Positions 25,223 through 36,939 of a DNA stretch of 64,000 nucleotides are shown piece after piece (the first letter of the stretch is position 1; the number at the start of each line of letters is the position of its first letter). Under the pieces are notes generated by a model. The model was not told the DNA's origin. It searched no databases and saw only the letters and a list, made by a program, of their open reading frames with translations. Source of the DNA: Eonycteris spelaea (lineage: Eukaryota; Chordata; Mammalia; Chiroptera; Pteropodidae); assembly GCA_003508835.1 (NCBI GenBank), contig PUFA01000068.1:2418001-2482000 (forward strand), read 5' to 3'. A program made the position numbers and the translations under genes.

Positions 25223-27502
25223 AGGCAATTCACAGAGAGAAAAAGATACATTGTATAGTATATTCCTCTCATAAACTTAACCTGTTTGTAAAATGCCACA
25301 ACTGCACACTGGTAGGTAAGATATGTCCAAATGCAGAGAAAAGCTTGTTTCCATGATTAAGGAGCAATAACTCAAAAACACTTCTACACTTAAGAAACAG
25401 CTAATGAAAAGAATCACGACTTTATTTTTACAAAGAAAATAATAATGATTCCAGACTCAAGTTACCATCTGTACTGTCAAATATGCATGGCTTATGTGAT
25501 CCTTTTCAATTTGCAGTGTCCTTGCTGAGTGCCCTTAGTTCAGTACCTGTAAAAATGTCCACATGCCTTCCATTACACTGGTGTTCGCTTTTAGTGGAAA
25601 CTTAATCAGCTAGGGGGGAACACTACCATAGACTTGATAGATTATAACGACTGTAAACTAATGTTCTTGGACTAATAAAGTGACGTAGTTATAAGAACTT
25701 CTAACACTCTTATGAAGTTTTGGGATGTAGGTTAAAAAAAAAAAAAAAATCACTACCATAAACAAATTTGTTTAGAAGATACATATAGCTAGTGCTCAAA
25801 ATCTAGCCAATAAAATAAAATTCTATGGAACTGCCATTACTGGGAATCTCAAAAGAAACATTTATATCCTGAAGACCTGTTGAACAATTTCAGTTTGCAG
25901 CCAATGAATGGAATCTAACTTAAGCTAATGAGAAATACTAATCTAAAGTGGTATAGAATATATCAAGTTTAACTCTGGTTGAACAACAGTGTCTTTTATG
26001 ACTATTTTAATTCTAGGTACAATACCATCAGGCAAAACACTCCTATAAGGTAAAACGAGGAATTACAATTCACGTGGCTACCCTAAGAGTTTATTATTTT
26101 TTTCTATCCTGATTTATTACATAATAACCAAAAAGCTTAGCATATCAAAATATTTCTTATGACATATTGTCACCACTTAAATCTTTTATTTTTTCTGTCC
26201 TCAAGCATTATAAATTCCATTTATAAAGACAGCTGAACACAAATTTAATATGCTTAATAAAAATGGAATTTCTAAAACACAATGCATCTTCACTACCTCC
26301 CAGAAAAGGAAGTCAAAGTCTTCATTTGAATTTTCTTCCCAAATTGTAAACCTTTCGTCAAGGAAAACAGAAATGACAGCTAAAGAAAGATTAAAAGTTG
26401 GTAAAGTAAAATATTTTCGAGATGTGATTCTGTTGTAAAATAATTAGCATGCTTGTCTAAGATTTATTTCTATTTCTATTCCCAATAACATGTCTTTAAT
26501 TGAAGCACTTACTTATTTTCTTAGTATTGACCATTCATACCATGCTTTTAAATATTCTTATGATTGATCCCAAAGAAAATTGTGTTTAGAAACGAGTATG
26601 GAATGAAAAAGTTCTGACAAAGCATTAAAGCTGAATCTCCAGAAGTCTATATGTAAATCTACAAGAAATTATTGATAATGATTTAAGCTTATATATTCTA
26701 GGGCAATTTAAGACCTTTCCAAATTCTGGTCTCAATTTTTAAACCTTGCCTTCTATTAACGCCATTAAAACAGATTTACTAAAGTTCCCAAACGTCTTTT
26801 GTTCTTATCCTATTCCAAATTCCTTCAAAATACAGGGGAAAGCATGAAGTTTAGTATTAAAAAGAATTAAATTTACCACTCTATCCCAAAACCTAGGCAC
26901 TATTATTATACTAATTAAGTTTGGCCTCATACTAGAATCTCTTAAACACTATGTCTTCAAACTAAAACTGAGGTCCTAGGAGCCAAGGGACAATTATTTA
27001 CTAATCTCTGTATGCCCTATGAATTTTAATCAGTATTTTTTCTACACTGATCTATACAATAATAGTAATTAATATTTTATATTGACATATTACATTACGG
27101 AGCATATGGACAAATAATTTTTATATATTGAAGTCGCTAAGGTAATTATGTCCATTATCATATTAACAGTCAAAATTGTCTGCCAGTTGAAACTGGCTGT
27201 TTTTAAATGCATTGTTCACTCTCAAAGGGAAGGATAAGAGAGAAGAGAGGCAATTGCTTGGTTTGTGAGATAGAGAAGGCTACATTAAACAATAATAATA
27301 TGAGTAATTTCGGAATACTTATACTGATTATAGGCACTCTAGAGGTTAATTCAGTAAATATCCTGAAGCCAGAAACCATGTCTCTTGATTTAGTGTGTAC
27401 AGAACTTAATACAGAATAATACATACTTTGGTGCATTAGCAAATGTATAAAACCTAGGACTAGATAAAAGTCTAAATGTGTTTTGGTTTTAAAATATTTA
27501 AA
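25223..27502. other. No recognised gene
   Basis: AT-rich. The frame at 27203-27511 (minus, 102 codons) and the overlapping plus frame at 27207-27419 have no family features. About 27335-27410 may hold a very decayed L2 3' end. A 13-A run ends at 25749. Confidence 0.4.
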
Positions 27503-27510
27503 TAATTTCA

Positions 27511-27768
27511 ATCTACGGCTATGCTACGCTGAACAAGCCTGATCCCGTCTAATCTTGAAAGCCTAAGCAGGGTTGGGCCTGGTTAGTACTTGGATGGGAG
27601 ACCAAGTAGGAGACCAAGTAGGAAGACCAGGTGCTGTAGGTGTAAAAAATAAGGAACTGTAAGCTAACAAGGTCCTTGCAAACTGTAAGGTCAACCAAGG
27701 GTTGCCTCACCTAAAAAATAAAATTAAAAAAAAGAAATAAAATAAATAAATAAAATAAAATAAACATT
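27511..27768 (+). mobile_element. 5S rRNA-derived SINE (MEG-R type, fruit bat)
   Basis: The head (27511-27640) is a 5S rRNA relative. It starts 'tctacggctatgctacgctg', and the internal RNA polymerase III promoter is visible: A-box region 'aagcctaagcagggt' (27559-27573), then 'gggcctggttagtacttgg', and C-box 'tggatgggagacc' up to 27603. A body follows that is unrelated to 5S (about 27641-27714, 'taaggaactgtaagctaaca' ... 'ggttgcctcacc'), then an A-rich tail with AAAAT/AAAT units to about 27765. The 8-mer 'taatttca' flanks it at 27503-27510 and 27769-27776, a likely target-site duplication. One CpG of the 5S sequence has become TpG. Differences from a true 5S gene, the tail and the flanking repeat show a retroposed SINE, not a functional rRNA gene. 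L1 machinery would have mobilised it. Confidence 0.92.
27598..27621 (+). repeat. 12-bp tandem duplication in the SINE head
   Basis: 'gagaccaagtag' occurs twice back to back (27598-27609, 27610-27621), directly after the C-box, where 5S rRNA has a single 'gagaccgcctgg'. It lengthens the head without touching the promoter boxes. It may mark a subfamily or be private to this copy. Confidence 0.9.
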
Positions 27769-27879
27769 TAATTTCAGCTTAAAACCCCATCTTTGATATA
27801 CTATCTTCAATTTTGTTCTGACAATTATAAACATGCTGAAAAAGCATAAAAATGTTAAGTGGTTAATCATCTTTAAAGC

Positions 27880-27898
27880 TTTTTTTTTTTTTTTTTTT
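27880..27898. repeat. Poly-T run (19 T)
   Basis: An uninterrupted T run preceded by 'aaagc' and followed by 'ag'. It may be the A-tail of a tiny minus-strand retrocopy, but no body is recognisable to its left. Confidence 0.8.
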
Positions 27899-28539
27899 AG
27901 CTACTTATATGCACTGATATATAAAAAACTTTTACACATTAGTTTGGTCAGAAATAATAAGATATTGATCAAAACTCCAGAACATACACTGCAATCCATT
28001 CCAAGAACCCCTTTATTTTATATATGGGCTTTCATTTAAAAGCTTTTCTATTGATTTCTGAAAATTATCAATACTCTTACTACATGTTAGATCTAATATA
28101 AATTTTTGAGAACAAGCCTTAGAATCAAAAAACTTTCAAAAGAGTTTTAATAGGGTAAAAGTACTGTGGTTAGAAAGTGATGAACTGGGGACCACACACA
28201 TTTTTAGCAGAGCAGCCTGGCAAGAAGTTAATGTGAGAGCAGCTCCAAGAAAGCTTATGCTCTGAGCACAGCGAAAGCCATCCGATGATATATACTAAAA
28301 ATTGAACATTTCATTTTCCGAAACATATCTTTCCCTATCCCTGTTAACAGATTATGTTTTCCCACTGCCACTCATCCATAACTCCAAAGATTCTGTGGTG
28401 GCATTATGGCTGGGCCTGTAAAAATGTAGGCTTGAAAATCTTAAATTCTGCTATTAACTAGACAAATGTTATTTACCCATGAGGTACCTGAATTAGGCTT
28501 CCAAATCAGAGCACAAAGAATCTTTTCTGAAGGCTAAGA

Positions 28540-28690
28540 TGCTCCCTTCCCTATACTCCCATGGCATTTTGTGCATACTTCCATTATATATTTCCAATAC
28601 CAAATATATCTACAAGGCTCTTGTGAGTGAGAAAATCCCTAGTGTCCAGCACAGCATAAAAGAGTCAAAATTTATTAAATGAATTTACAA
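28540..28690 (+). repeat. L2 3' end
   Basis: 'ctcccatggcattttgtgca', 'gtccagcacagcataaaag' and 'tttattaaatgaatttacaa' match the L2 terminus ('agcacagtgcctggcacata...aataaatgtttgttgaatga'). Confidence 0.48.
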
Positions 28691-28823
28691 AACTGGGTAG
28701 TCAGTCAAATGTTCTTAATTTCTAAGCATCTTTTGAAACTTATTCCCATTACTTTTACTTGTCCCCTCCACCTACAATAGTGGCTAAATATGGCAGGTGT
28801 TCAGTCATTTACTCATTCACTGG

Positions 28824-28922
28824 AAAAAAAAAAAAAAAGGAAGGAAGGAAGAGAGGAAAAAGAAGAAAGAACGAGACGGAGGAAACGAAGGGATAAAGAG
28901 AAGGAACAAAAGGAAGGACAGA
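28824..28922 (+). repeat. Purine-only tract, (GGAA)n-like
   Basis: Nearly 100 bases of almost pure A/G starting with 14 A, then 'ggaaggaaggaagaga' and varied A/G. It includes four isolated pyrimidines ('acgagacgg', 'aaacg', 'aacaa'). Such tracts can form triplex DNA; ETS-factor cores (GGAA) recur here. Confidence 0.85.
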
Positions 28923-29815
28923 CCAACTAATCAAACGCGCATTAGATGTTTTGAACTTGGAAAGTCCTAACTAATTTTGTTGTTTTTGTCTTGTTCTGCT
29001 TTGTTTTTCTCTATACTCTAATGGTTTTCAAGGCTCCTACCAAGGCTCCTGCTCTGGTATGCCACCTCCTAAGTAAATTTAGATCAAAAAGAAGTGTCCT
29101 AATAAAAATGTATAATGAAACAAAACAAAAATGGATTCTGAGATCAGGAATTAATTTGTGCTTTAACTGTTTTCCAAAGAAATAAGACGTCGACTTTCTT
29201 CTCTGATAACATACAAATAAAAAAACACAATTGTAACTTTTTTCATTCTAATTAGCAATGTATTTATGACACCCCTGATGAATAGATTTGCAAAAAAAAA
29301 ACTTTAAATAATTAAGTATAAAATTAAATTTAAGCTCATTACTCATATCAACCTAAGCGACACTTACTTGCTAAGTCACACATAAAACGACAGCACCACA
29401 AATAAACCATCAAATAAGGAAAAATTACTAATTTTAGCAATATTATTAAGAACCATCATAAATGTCTATCCTAAGATAGCATAAACTTAATAAATTTTAC
29501 TTTCTAACTCAGAAAGAGATCTGAATCTAATGTCAAATCACAGGTTAGCTTCTCCTTACTTGATTCACTTATTTAAAGAGTGTTTTTTTTTGCTTCTGCT
29601 CAGCAAAAGAAATTGTCAACAAGGCGAAAAGACAATCAATCTCAATGGGAAAATATATTTGTAAGCAACGTCTCTGATAAAAGCCTAATATTCAAAATAT
29701 ACAAAGAACTCATATGACTCAATAACAACAAAAAAACAAACAATCCCATCAAAAAATAGGCAGAGGACCTGAACAGACACTTCTCCCTAGAGGACATACA
29801 AAGGGCTACAAACAT

Positions 29816-30364
29816 ATGAAAAGATGCTCAACATCACTAGCTGTTAGGGAAATGCAAATCAAAACCACAATGAGATACCATCTCACACCTGTTAGAATAG
29901 CTGTTATCAACAGGACAAGCAATAACGAATGTTGGAGAGGATGCAGAGAAAAAGGAACCCTCATACACTGCTGGTGGGACTGCAAATTGGTACAGCTACT
30001 ATGGAAAACAGTAGGGAGGTTCCTCAAACTAAGAATTGATCTACCATATGATCCAGCAATCCCACTACTGGGTATTTACCCCAAAGACTTGAAAACCCAT
30101 ATCAAAAAAGATATTTGCACACTGATGTTCATAGCAGCATTATTCACAGTAGCCAGGACATGGAAGCAACTAAAGTGTCCTCTGATAGAAGACTGGCTAA
30201 AGAAGCTGCAGCACATATATAAAATGGAATATTATTCAGTCAGAAAAAATGAAATACTGTCATTTGTGACAACATGGATGGACCTCAAGGTAATCATGCT
30301 AAGTGAAATAAGCCATACTGAAAAAGTGGAAAATCACATGATATCACTTATATGTGGGATATGA
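29816..30364 (+). pseudogene. L1 ORF2 C-terminal fragment, frameshifted upstream
   Basis: The 182-codon open frame encodes the C-terminal part of the L1 ORF2 protein, which in full carries endonuclease and reverse transcriptase domains; neither catalytic domain is in this piece. The cysteine/histidine motif C-x3-C-x7-H-x4-C is intact at residues 39, 43, 51 and 56 (ECWRGC...IHCWWDC). '[17 protein letters not shown]' and the end 'SLICGI' are standard for the family. The upstream coding frame (EDLNRHFS..., codons from 29763) is one frame off: a one-base loss near 29806-29815 breaks the join. The ATG at 29816 is therefore only the first methionine after the break, not a native start. Length is about one seventh of a full ORF2 protein. 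Confidence 0.93.
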
Positions 30365-30435
30365 ACCTAAAAGCAACAAATGAACAGGACAAACAGAGAC
30401 TCAGGTACATGGACAATGGACTAGTGGTTATCAGA

Positions 30436-30522
30436 GGGTAGGGGTGGGGGAGGAGGGAGAGGTAGCCAGGGTAAAGGAGGTAAAATATAGTGGGTAGGGG
30501 GAGGGTTAAGTGGGTAAAGGGG
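30436..30522 (+). other. G-quadruplex-prone polypurine tract in L1 3' UTR
   Basis: Two G4-type arrays: 30436-30457 (G3-G4-G5-G3, loops of 2, 1 and 4) and 30492-30522 (G3-G5-G3-G3-G4). A G-rich polypurine tract is a known feature of mammalian L1 3' UTRs. Confidence 0.85.
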
Positions 30523-30666
30523 ATCAAATATATGGTAGCTGAAGGAAACTGGACTTGTGGGTGGCAATCACACAATAGAATATATAGATGCCAAATTATA
30601 ATGTACATTTGAAAATTATATGATTATATTAACCAATGTTATCTCAATAAACTTAATTTTTTTAAA

Positions 30667-33600
30667 AAGGGATTTTTATGTGACAACACAACGGAATTTA
30701 GTGTATTTTCCCTATTATACTACTTAACAATACTCTGTATCAGAGAGTTGGCTTAGTTTTACCATTAAAGCTGATATCAAGAAATTTCTAAAAAATAAAA
30801 ATATTCAATTTGTGTCTGAAGAAAAACTAGCCTAAAATAAAAAAAATAATTTATTTCCTTTATTTTTCTACCATAAATAAGTTCAGCTTATGTTTTGTTT
30901 TAACTTGAGAAATGTAACTATGTTCCAAATCTTTAATTTATAAACACAATATTTAATATTAGATAACATGTGTTCCAAAAATATATATTTGTAAAGGAAT
31001 TTTAATTCCTTTTTGGATTAATTTTCAAAAAGAATTCTTAATATTTCTTTAAAGCCTACTAAAAGCATATACTATATTACCCCACTTGTAGGATTACGCA
31101 TTTCTAAAAGTTCAGGTTTCACTGAAAATTGCACTCTACCTGGGCTTTATCTTATAAGTGGCAAATTGTGCACAATTAAGTTTAGATTCTACTTCCTGAC
31201 AATACTGAAAAGATCTTCCTGTAAAACTAAGCCTCGATTTCAGGTTCTTGCACTAAACTCCATAAAAATAATGATCCCAAATGTGCACAAAAGAAAAAGA
31301 AAACATTCTAACAGCCAGATACTTAAATCTGATATGGTCAAATTAGAACAATTTTTAGCTAGAAAGACTGACTGGCATATCCTAAAATAAGCAAACATAT
31401 AGTAAATATTTGTGACTTTTAATTTAATCATTCATTTATTTCCTCAGTATTTTGTCAAGTTAACTAAGTCAACTATAGTGAAAAGTCTATTAAATGATAG
31501 TTAATGTAATTTTAATAACCCTCACTTTGATTTAAGTATATAAAATTTATAAATAATTAATCTAATATTTAACTTAATTTTTTAATATTTCACCATTGCA
31601 TAGGTTGATGAATGATATTTACCATTTTTTTAGGGCAAAATCTTAAAATATTTCCCAATAAAACTGTCACAAATATTATTTTTACATAATTTTTTTCTCC
31701 CTAATAAAATTAAGAGAAGAGATTTTTAAATGGGCTGAAATTTTTAATAATTCTAGCCAACACTGGTATCATCCATATAATGAGTATAACTGCTATAAAA
31801 CAGTCTGGCCCAGATACTGAAAGTTGTTTTAAAATGCTACTGTAATACCAAGCAAAAGCCATATTTTTTTAAATGTCTCAAATTTTACTTGTTATTAACA
31901 TGGAACATTAACACTAGGAGGCAGACTGACTGCAAGCTGAAAACAACAGATATGCAAAAATAATTTTCAGTTGTGTACAGTAGACAAATAACTTCTTAAC
32001 ACTGAAATAAAATTTATCTTCTTCGGCAACATCATTCAAAAGAAAAGAAGGGGTGGAGGAGGAAGGAAGACAGACATGCCACAATAAAAACAAAACTAGC
32101 CTAAGTATGGCTAGTTAAATTTGCATTTGGGATCTTGCAAAGAATATTCAGATTTTAACAAACTTGCTCCAAATAACATACAACTAAGATAATTTAATGT
32201 ATGTTTCACACTGTAATAAAAAGGCATATTTTTAAAAATTAGAATGTATAATAGTTTTAAAGTTTAGAAAAATAGCATATGACTTACATTACATGGCATT
32301 CATAAAAATATGAATGTACCACTTCAGTAAGAAGATGTAATTCATCTACTTATGATGGTATAGAAAAGCTAAAATTATAACACAGCATCGGGAAATTAGC
32401 AAGATGCCTAATAATTTCCTAAAAACAATAGCACATCACATGTGACTTGGTATAACTTAAAGATATTTCAATGTCAAAAGACAGACACATTTGTTCAAAG
32501 TCAACTGTCATCGACTTCAATGAGAGCAACAAGTACACTGGGTTAGGTTTTCCCTTCTCTCTTTACTTGTATACTTTACAGCAACCAATGATTTCAAAGA
32601 GAATTCTGAAGGGTTAACAGGCTGTGAAAGACAACAGAAATTTTGCTCAACGTACTAGATTAGGAATAAAAGGCATTCATTCCAACTAGAGTTTTATGGT
32701 TGCTTTAATTTGTATATTTTACGACAATCAAATTTTCCACTACATAAATGTATCGGTATTATTATTGACATTAATATTATTATTTATTAGTATAGGTATT
32801 GATATTATTAGTATTCTTATTCTTCAGGAAAGTGAAACTATAAAAAGGAGGAAACACAAATAGAAAGTAAAATTATAACACAAAAGAATTTTTTAAGATT
32901 CCGTCTAATAAATGATTTGATTCTTTTTAAATATTTGCAGAATGGCATCTATTTAGCCAGACTAACGGTGTTAACTTCAGTAGGGAAACTGTTGCCTTTT
33001 AAGCAAAGCCAAAAAAGGTTACTTTTTCATTAAATGCAATGATGGAAACAAAAATCATTAAAATTCACATGAGCATACTCTTCTAAAGGCTTCACTGATT
33101 CAAAACAGACTTTTTATTTATATGTTAAAGAATAAGCATGAATACATAATTTGAACTTTACTACATTAACCTTCCCTGCCAATAAGTGAAAGAAGCAAAA
33201 GTAACAAGACTATATCTTACTACAAAAAGATTTTGTCTTTCACAGCAATACTTCACTACACATGAATAGAAACTGATTGCGGATATACATGTCTTAACAT
33301 GGCGTAGGCCCAATAAAAATTCAAAACAAATATAATTCTACTCATAAATGAACACTTAAAACATGAATGTGAACCAACTAAAACAAAAGGAACTAATTCA
33401 ATTCTTATTTCTTTTTCTGATTATATAATGAAAAAAGAATTCACATACTCTTAATGTCACATCCACAAAATGAAAACCTTAGTTTTTCCCGTGGTATTTA
33501 GTAACAATTAATTGTTATTTCTCCTCCCCCCAAAAAGGGTTCATTTCCAATTATTAGCACCAAACTAAAATAATTTTAGTATCTGGAGTCTCATTAATAC

Positions 33601-34439
33601 TTACTTCTAAAAAAAAATAAATGAGAAAACAAAATGGAAAAAACTGAAAAGTTTGTACAAATCACAAGGAAAATGGATAAAAATTAACACAGGCTAATTA
33701 CTGAACCATATCTTAATGTCAAAAACTGTAGACAAGGTGTTTTTATAAATATCTCTTACAATTTCCAGACATCTCCGAAAATTTCTCAAATGAGATTTTA
33801 CTGCCACTCTCCTAGTTTTAGAATCTACTAGACACAAACTCCATAAGAGCAGGTACCATATTATCTCCACTGTCATGTATCACCCAACCTGAACTTAACG
33901 ATGAACTATAATATTTGATGAAAAAGGAATAATGGAAACCTGACAATCAAACTTTATTAAAAGCATTATCATGTGGCTCATTCACACATACAATCACATT
34001 CTTACCAATATGTAAACTGATTTCATAAAGAAATAAACTCAAGCAAGATTGTGAGTCTAGATCTAAAAACAACAAATCAAATCACTTTGTCAAATTACAT
34101 GAGATAAAGCTTATCTATCTCATTTATAATAGGACGACTAATGTCTTCAAATAGGATGGTCACTACAAAAAAAGTAAATATATGTCTCTTTGAAAACTCA
34201 ATACTCACTCATATTTACCTAATTAGCGATGCTTTCATCCGCAGGTTAAAAAACAAGTTAAGAATAAGAAACGTATACTTATCTTTAAAGAAATATTTCT
34301 GATGTTTGCTTATACATAAAATATATAAGTATGTAAATTCACTTTTATTCTCATTGGCTTATAGTGCAAAAACAAAAGACATGGTCTTCTAAGTATATAA
34401 ACGTGCTTTCAAAATTTATCTTAAAAATATACTGAAATT
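30667..34439. other. AT-rich DNA, mostly unassigned
   Basis: No gene is supported. A TTA/ATT-rich low-complexity stretch lies at about 32750-32825. Frames at 31166-31390 and 33694-33876 show no motif. An L2 end at 33780-33920 is listed separately. Confidence 0.4.
33780..33920 (+). repeat. L2 3' end fragment
   Basis: 'gaatctactagacacaaact' 'ccataagagcaggtacca' matches the L2 tail segment 'actagactgtaagctccatgagggcagg'. What follows is decayed. Confidence 0.42.
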
Positions 34440-34795
34440 GGTATCAGAAATGACTAAGGGAGAGAGAAACTCTACATAAATCAAATATTATGAAAGAAAT
34501 AGAAAAAGTAGTTACACAACTCCCAACAAAAAAGCTCCAGTCTCAGATGGCTTCTCAGAATTCTAGCATACTTTAAAAAACTACAAATACCCAATGATGC
34601 TTGACACTATTCCGAAAACATAAAAACATAAGAAAACTTCCAAGTTATTTCTGTAAGGAGGGTATAATCCTGATTGTAAAGCTAAAAACAATTTCATCGA
34701 AAACAAATTATAGCACATGTCATTTAATAACATTACTGCAAAAAATCCCAAATAATAGACTCTAATGGCAAATTTGTTTTAAAAAATCATATATC
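34440..34795 (+). mobile_element. L1 ORF2 fragment, reverse transcriptase region
   Basis: 'acaactcccaacaaaaaagc' 'tccagtctcagatggcttct' then 'gggtataatcctgattgt' corresponds to the start of the L1 RT domain (pattern 'PDGF...' and 'ITLIPK'). Many stops and indels; no function. Confidence 0.62.
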
Positions 34796-34799
34796 TTGA

Positions 34800-35010
34800 C
34801 TGCACTGGTTTTAAAACACATTGCACAAATTCCTTATAGTCTTCCCTTCAAAGCATGGAACCTATTTCCCCTCCTCTTAAGTGTTGGCTGTACTTAGTAT
34901 TTCAGTTCTAATGAGCAGAGCGTGGCAGAAGTGATGGTGTATGACTTATGAAATTAGGACATAAAAGACACTGTGGCTTCCTCCTGCTTTCTCTTGGAAC
35001 ACTTAGAAAA
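34800..35010 (+). mobile_element. MLT1-type LTR fragment (ERVL-MaLR)
   Basis: 'gaacctatttcccctcctct', 'cagagcgtggcagaagtgat', 'gtgtatgacttatgaaatta' and 'cataaaagacactgtggctt' match the first half of an MaLR LTR. It sits directly right of the L1 ORF2 piece. Confidence 0.62.
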
Positions 35011-35999
35011 AGAATGTTAGGGTACCATTTTTGTGTGTGTACATTTTTGAAATTCCAAAAGATTTCTAAGTATTTGGATGTAACTGCCTAAAAGTTTGTT
35101 TCAAGTTTTCCAATGACTAAAATAGTACCAAAAAGAAAAAGAAAAAGCTAAGAAAAAGTCTGCTTGATCCTTGTTAGAAACACACATTCCCCCCACCTCA
35201 ACCCCACTCTCTCTTTCATCCAATACCACTACTGCCACTAGTTCTTTTTTAACCAAATGGTTTTCTATTTTCCATGGCATTATCTATAATAATTCTCAGA
35301 GACAGCAGTCAAAGATATACTGGAATTAGGCAGTGACAGTACTTCAGAAAGATGGTGATTATGTTTATTGGGGGAGACGTTAAGAGCTTTGAAGTCTAGA
35401 GAATATCTGTAAACAAGCAAGAAAGAATCTGAGGGGTAGATCAACTTTGGCCTTATCAGACAAGGTTATGAATTAAAGTGAATAGGATTTTTGTAAGACA
35501 ACTCCCAAGAAACAGGAGGTTCAAAAGTATTAAAATAGCAGTTATTTGTTCTACATGATTGAATTAAAAAGAAAATCTAGATCTGCTGCTCTATCTTTGG
35601 CCTTTTGAAATGATTTTTTTAAATCCTATTTTAAAAGCAGTTTCAGAATGCATACTTCCCAGTCCTATAAATATTTTTGTAAACAAATGTTACCAGAGGG
35701 ATGGACGTTGCATATTGAGATGTTCTATCTGTCATGCTCATCACTACACAAACTCTTAACATGCTTAAAATAATTACTATGCAGCTGAGAATGCCAGGGA
35801 TTCCTAGAAGTGTGAAAAAGGTCATGAGTACAGCTGGTATATTATAGGTAATAATCCCATGCATGGGATTAGTTAAGCCTTTAAAAAGCATGACACCATC
35901 TAATAATAAGACTTAAAAAAAAAAAAAAAGGAAAAGGAAAGAAACTTTCTACTTTATACAATCAAAGGAAGAATATATTGCATTGGAAAAATGTAAATT

Positions 36000-36180
36000 T
36001 TTCTAAAATTCAAAGAATGACAAAGATAGTCTTTGCTCTTGGGAACTTATAAAGCAACGAGATAATATACAGAAAGCAATTAAAGAACAATACAAAATCA
36101 AGGAAAAGTGACTAGTATGGAATAGAATACTTAGGAGGAAATATATATAAAAAAGTTTAAACTTAAGCTAGGAGGCATAT
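36000..36180 (-). repeat. L2 3' region, reversed
   Basis: 'gacaaagatagtctttgctc' 'ttgggaacttataaagcaa' aligns with reversed L2 ('gacacagtccctgccctcaaggagcttacagtc'). Confidence 0.45.
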
Positions 36181-36939
36181 GAAATATATGTGCATATAAT
36201 TTTAAACTGCATTTGTATTAGAATTTATGCTATGGTGAGTTCTGCAGCAAATTTATGTTCACAGTACAGTCTTCATAGGATGTTCATAAGATCACTTTGA
36301 ATCAACTGGGCACCCTACAAGAGGCATCAGAAAATAATATTGCAGGAAAATATTTTAAAGATGGTAAATAGCAGAGGGTCACAGTTAACCAGGACTCAAA
36401 ACTGGCCATAAAAATGTTCCACAAAATTGATAGTTCATCTTCCCAGGCAGGCAAGATAACTGTTCGGAAAAAATTACCGTTAAGATCTGACCTCTTCAAG
36501 TTGGAAATTTTGAAACTTTTTCAATACATACATTCCCTTCATGAATTTACAGGATAAATCAATGTTCACTGGTCAATACTGGATTGTAAGTCAACCTAAA
36601 TCAACAAATCCTTACTAAGGTGTATGGAAAATTCTATGGAGGAAAACACATAAGTATCTTCAGAACCTATCCTAGAGAGTTTACTACCTCTCGTTTAAAA
36701 AAAAATAATAAGACTAAAAATTTGTTTTAAAGAATCTATTAAGTTTCATCAACTTACAAGTTCCGAAAATGTGCTATCATACTATCTTAATTTTCATCAT
36801 TAATCTTCTAAAACCACAAACTTGGTATAAATTATAAAAATATGAATGTCAACAAAAGTGTTATCACTTGGGTGATCCAGTACGAACATAACAAGCATGA
36901 AGAGAAGTGAGGAAAGAACATTGTCATCATGTGTGCCAT

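Larger units (their letters stand above)
29590..30666 (+). mobile_element. L1, 5'-truncated, best preserved copy in the window
   Basis: It begins within ORF2 ('gcttctgctcagcaaaagaa'), covers the ORF2 C-terminal region, a G-rich 3' UTR and a terminus 'ttaaccaatgttatctcaat' 'aaacttaattttttt' with AATAAA at 30645-30650. The 'ttaaccaatgt' terminus is what I associate with bat L1s. Flanks 'ttaaagagtgttttt' (from about 29573) and 'ttaaaaagggattttt' (from about 30661) may be a diverged target-site duplication. It is dead through truncation and a frameshift, but far less decayed than the L1M copies around it. Confidence 0.93.

Noticed and set aside
27511..27640. A 5S rRNA gene
   Set aside because: It has indels and a 12-base duplication against 5S rRNA, lacks the T-run terminator at the 5S end, and continues into a SINE body and A-rich tail with a flanking duplication.
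28170..28270. C/D-box snoRNA (TGATGA near 28178, CTGA near 28262)
   Set aside because: The flanks do not form a terminal stem and no internal C'/D' pair is evident; the boxes are too short to be meaningful alone.
36302..36499. 65-codon minus-strand frame with protein-like composition
   Set aside because: No recognisable domain, no donor or acceptor that fits, and the opposite strand is closed by stops; not enough to call an exon.
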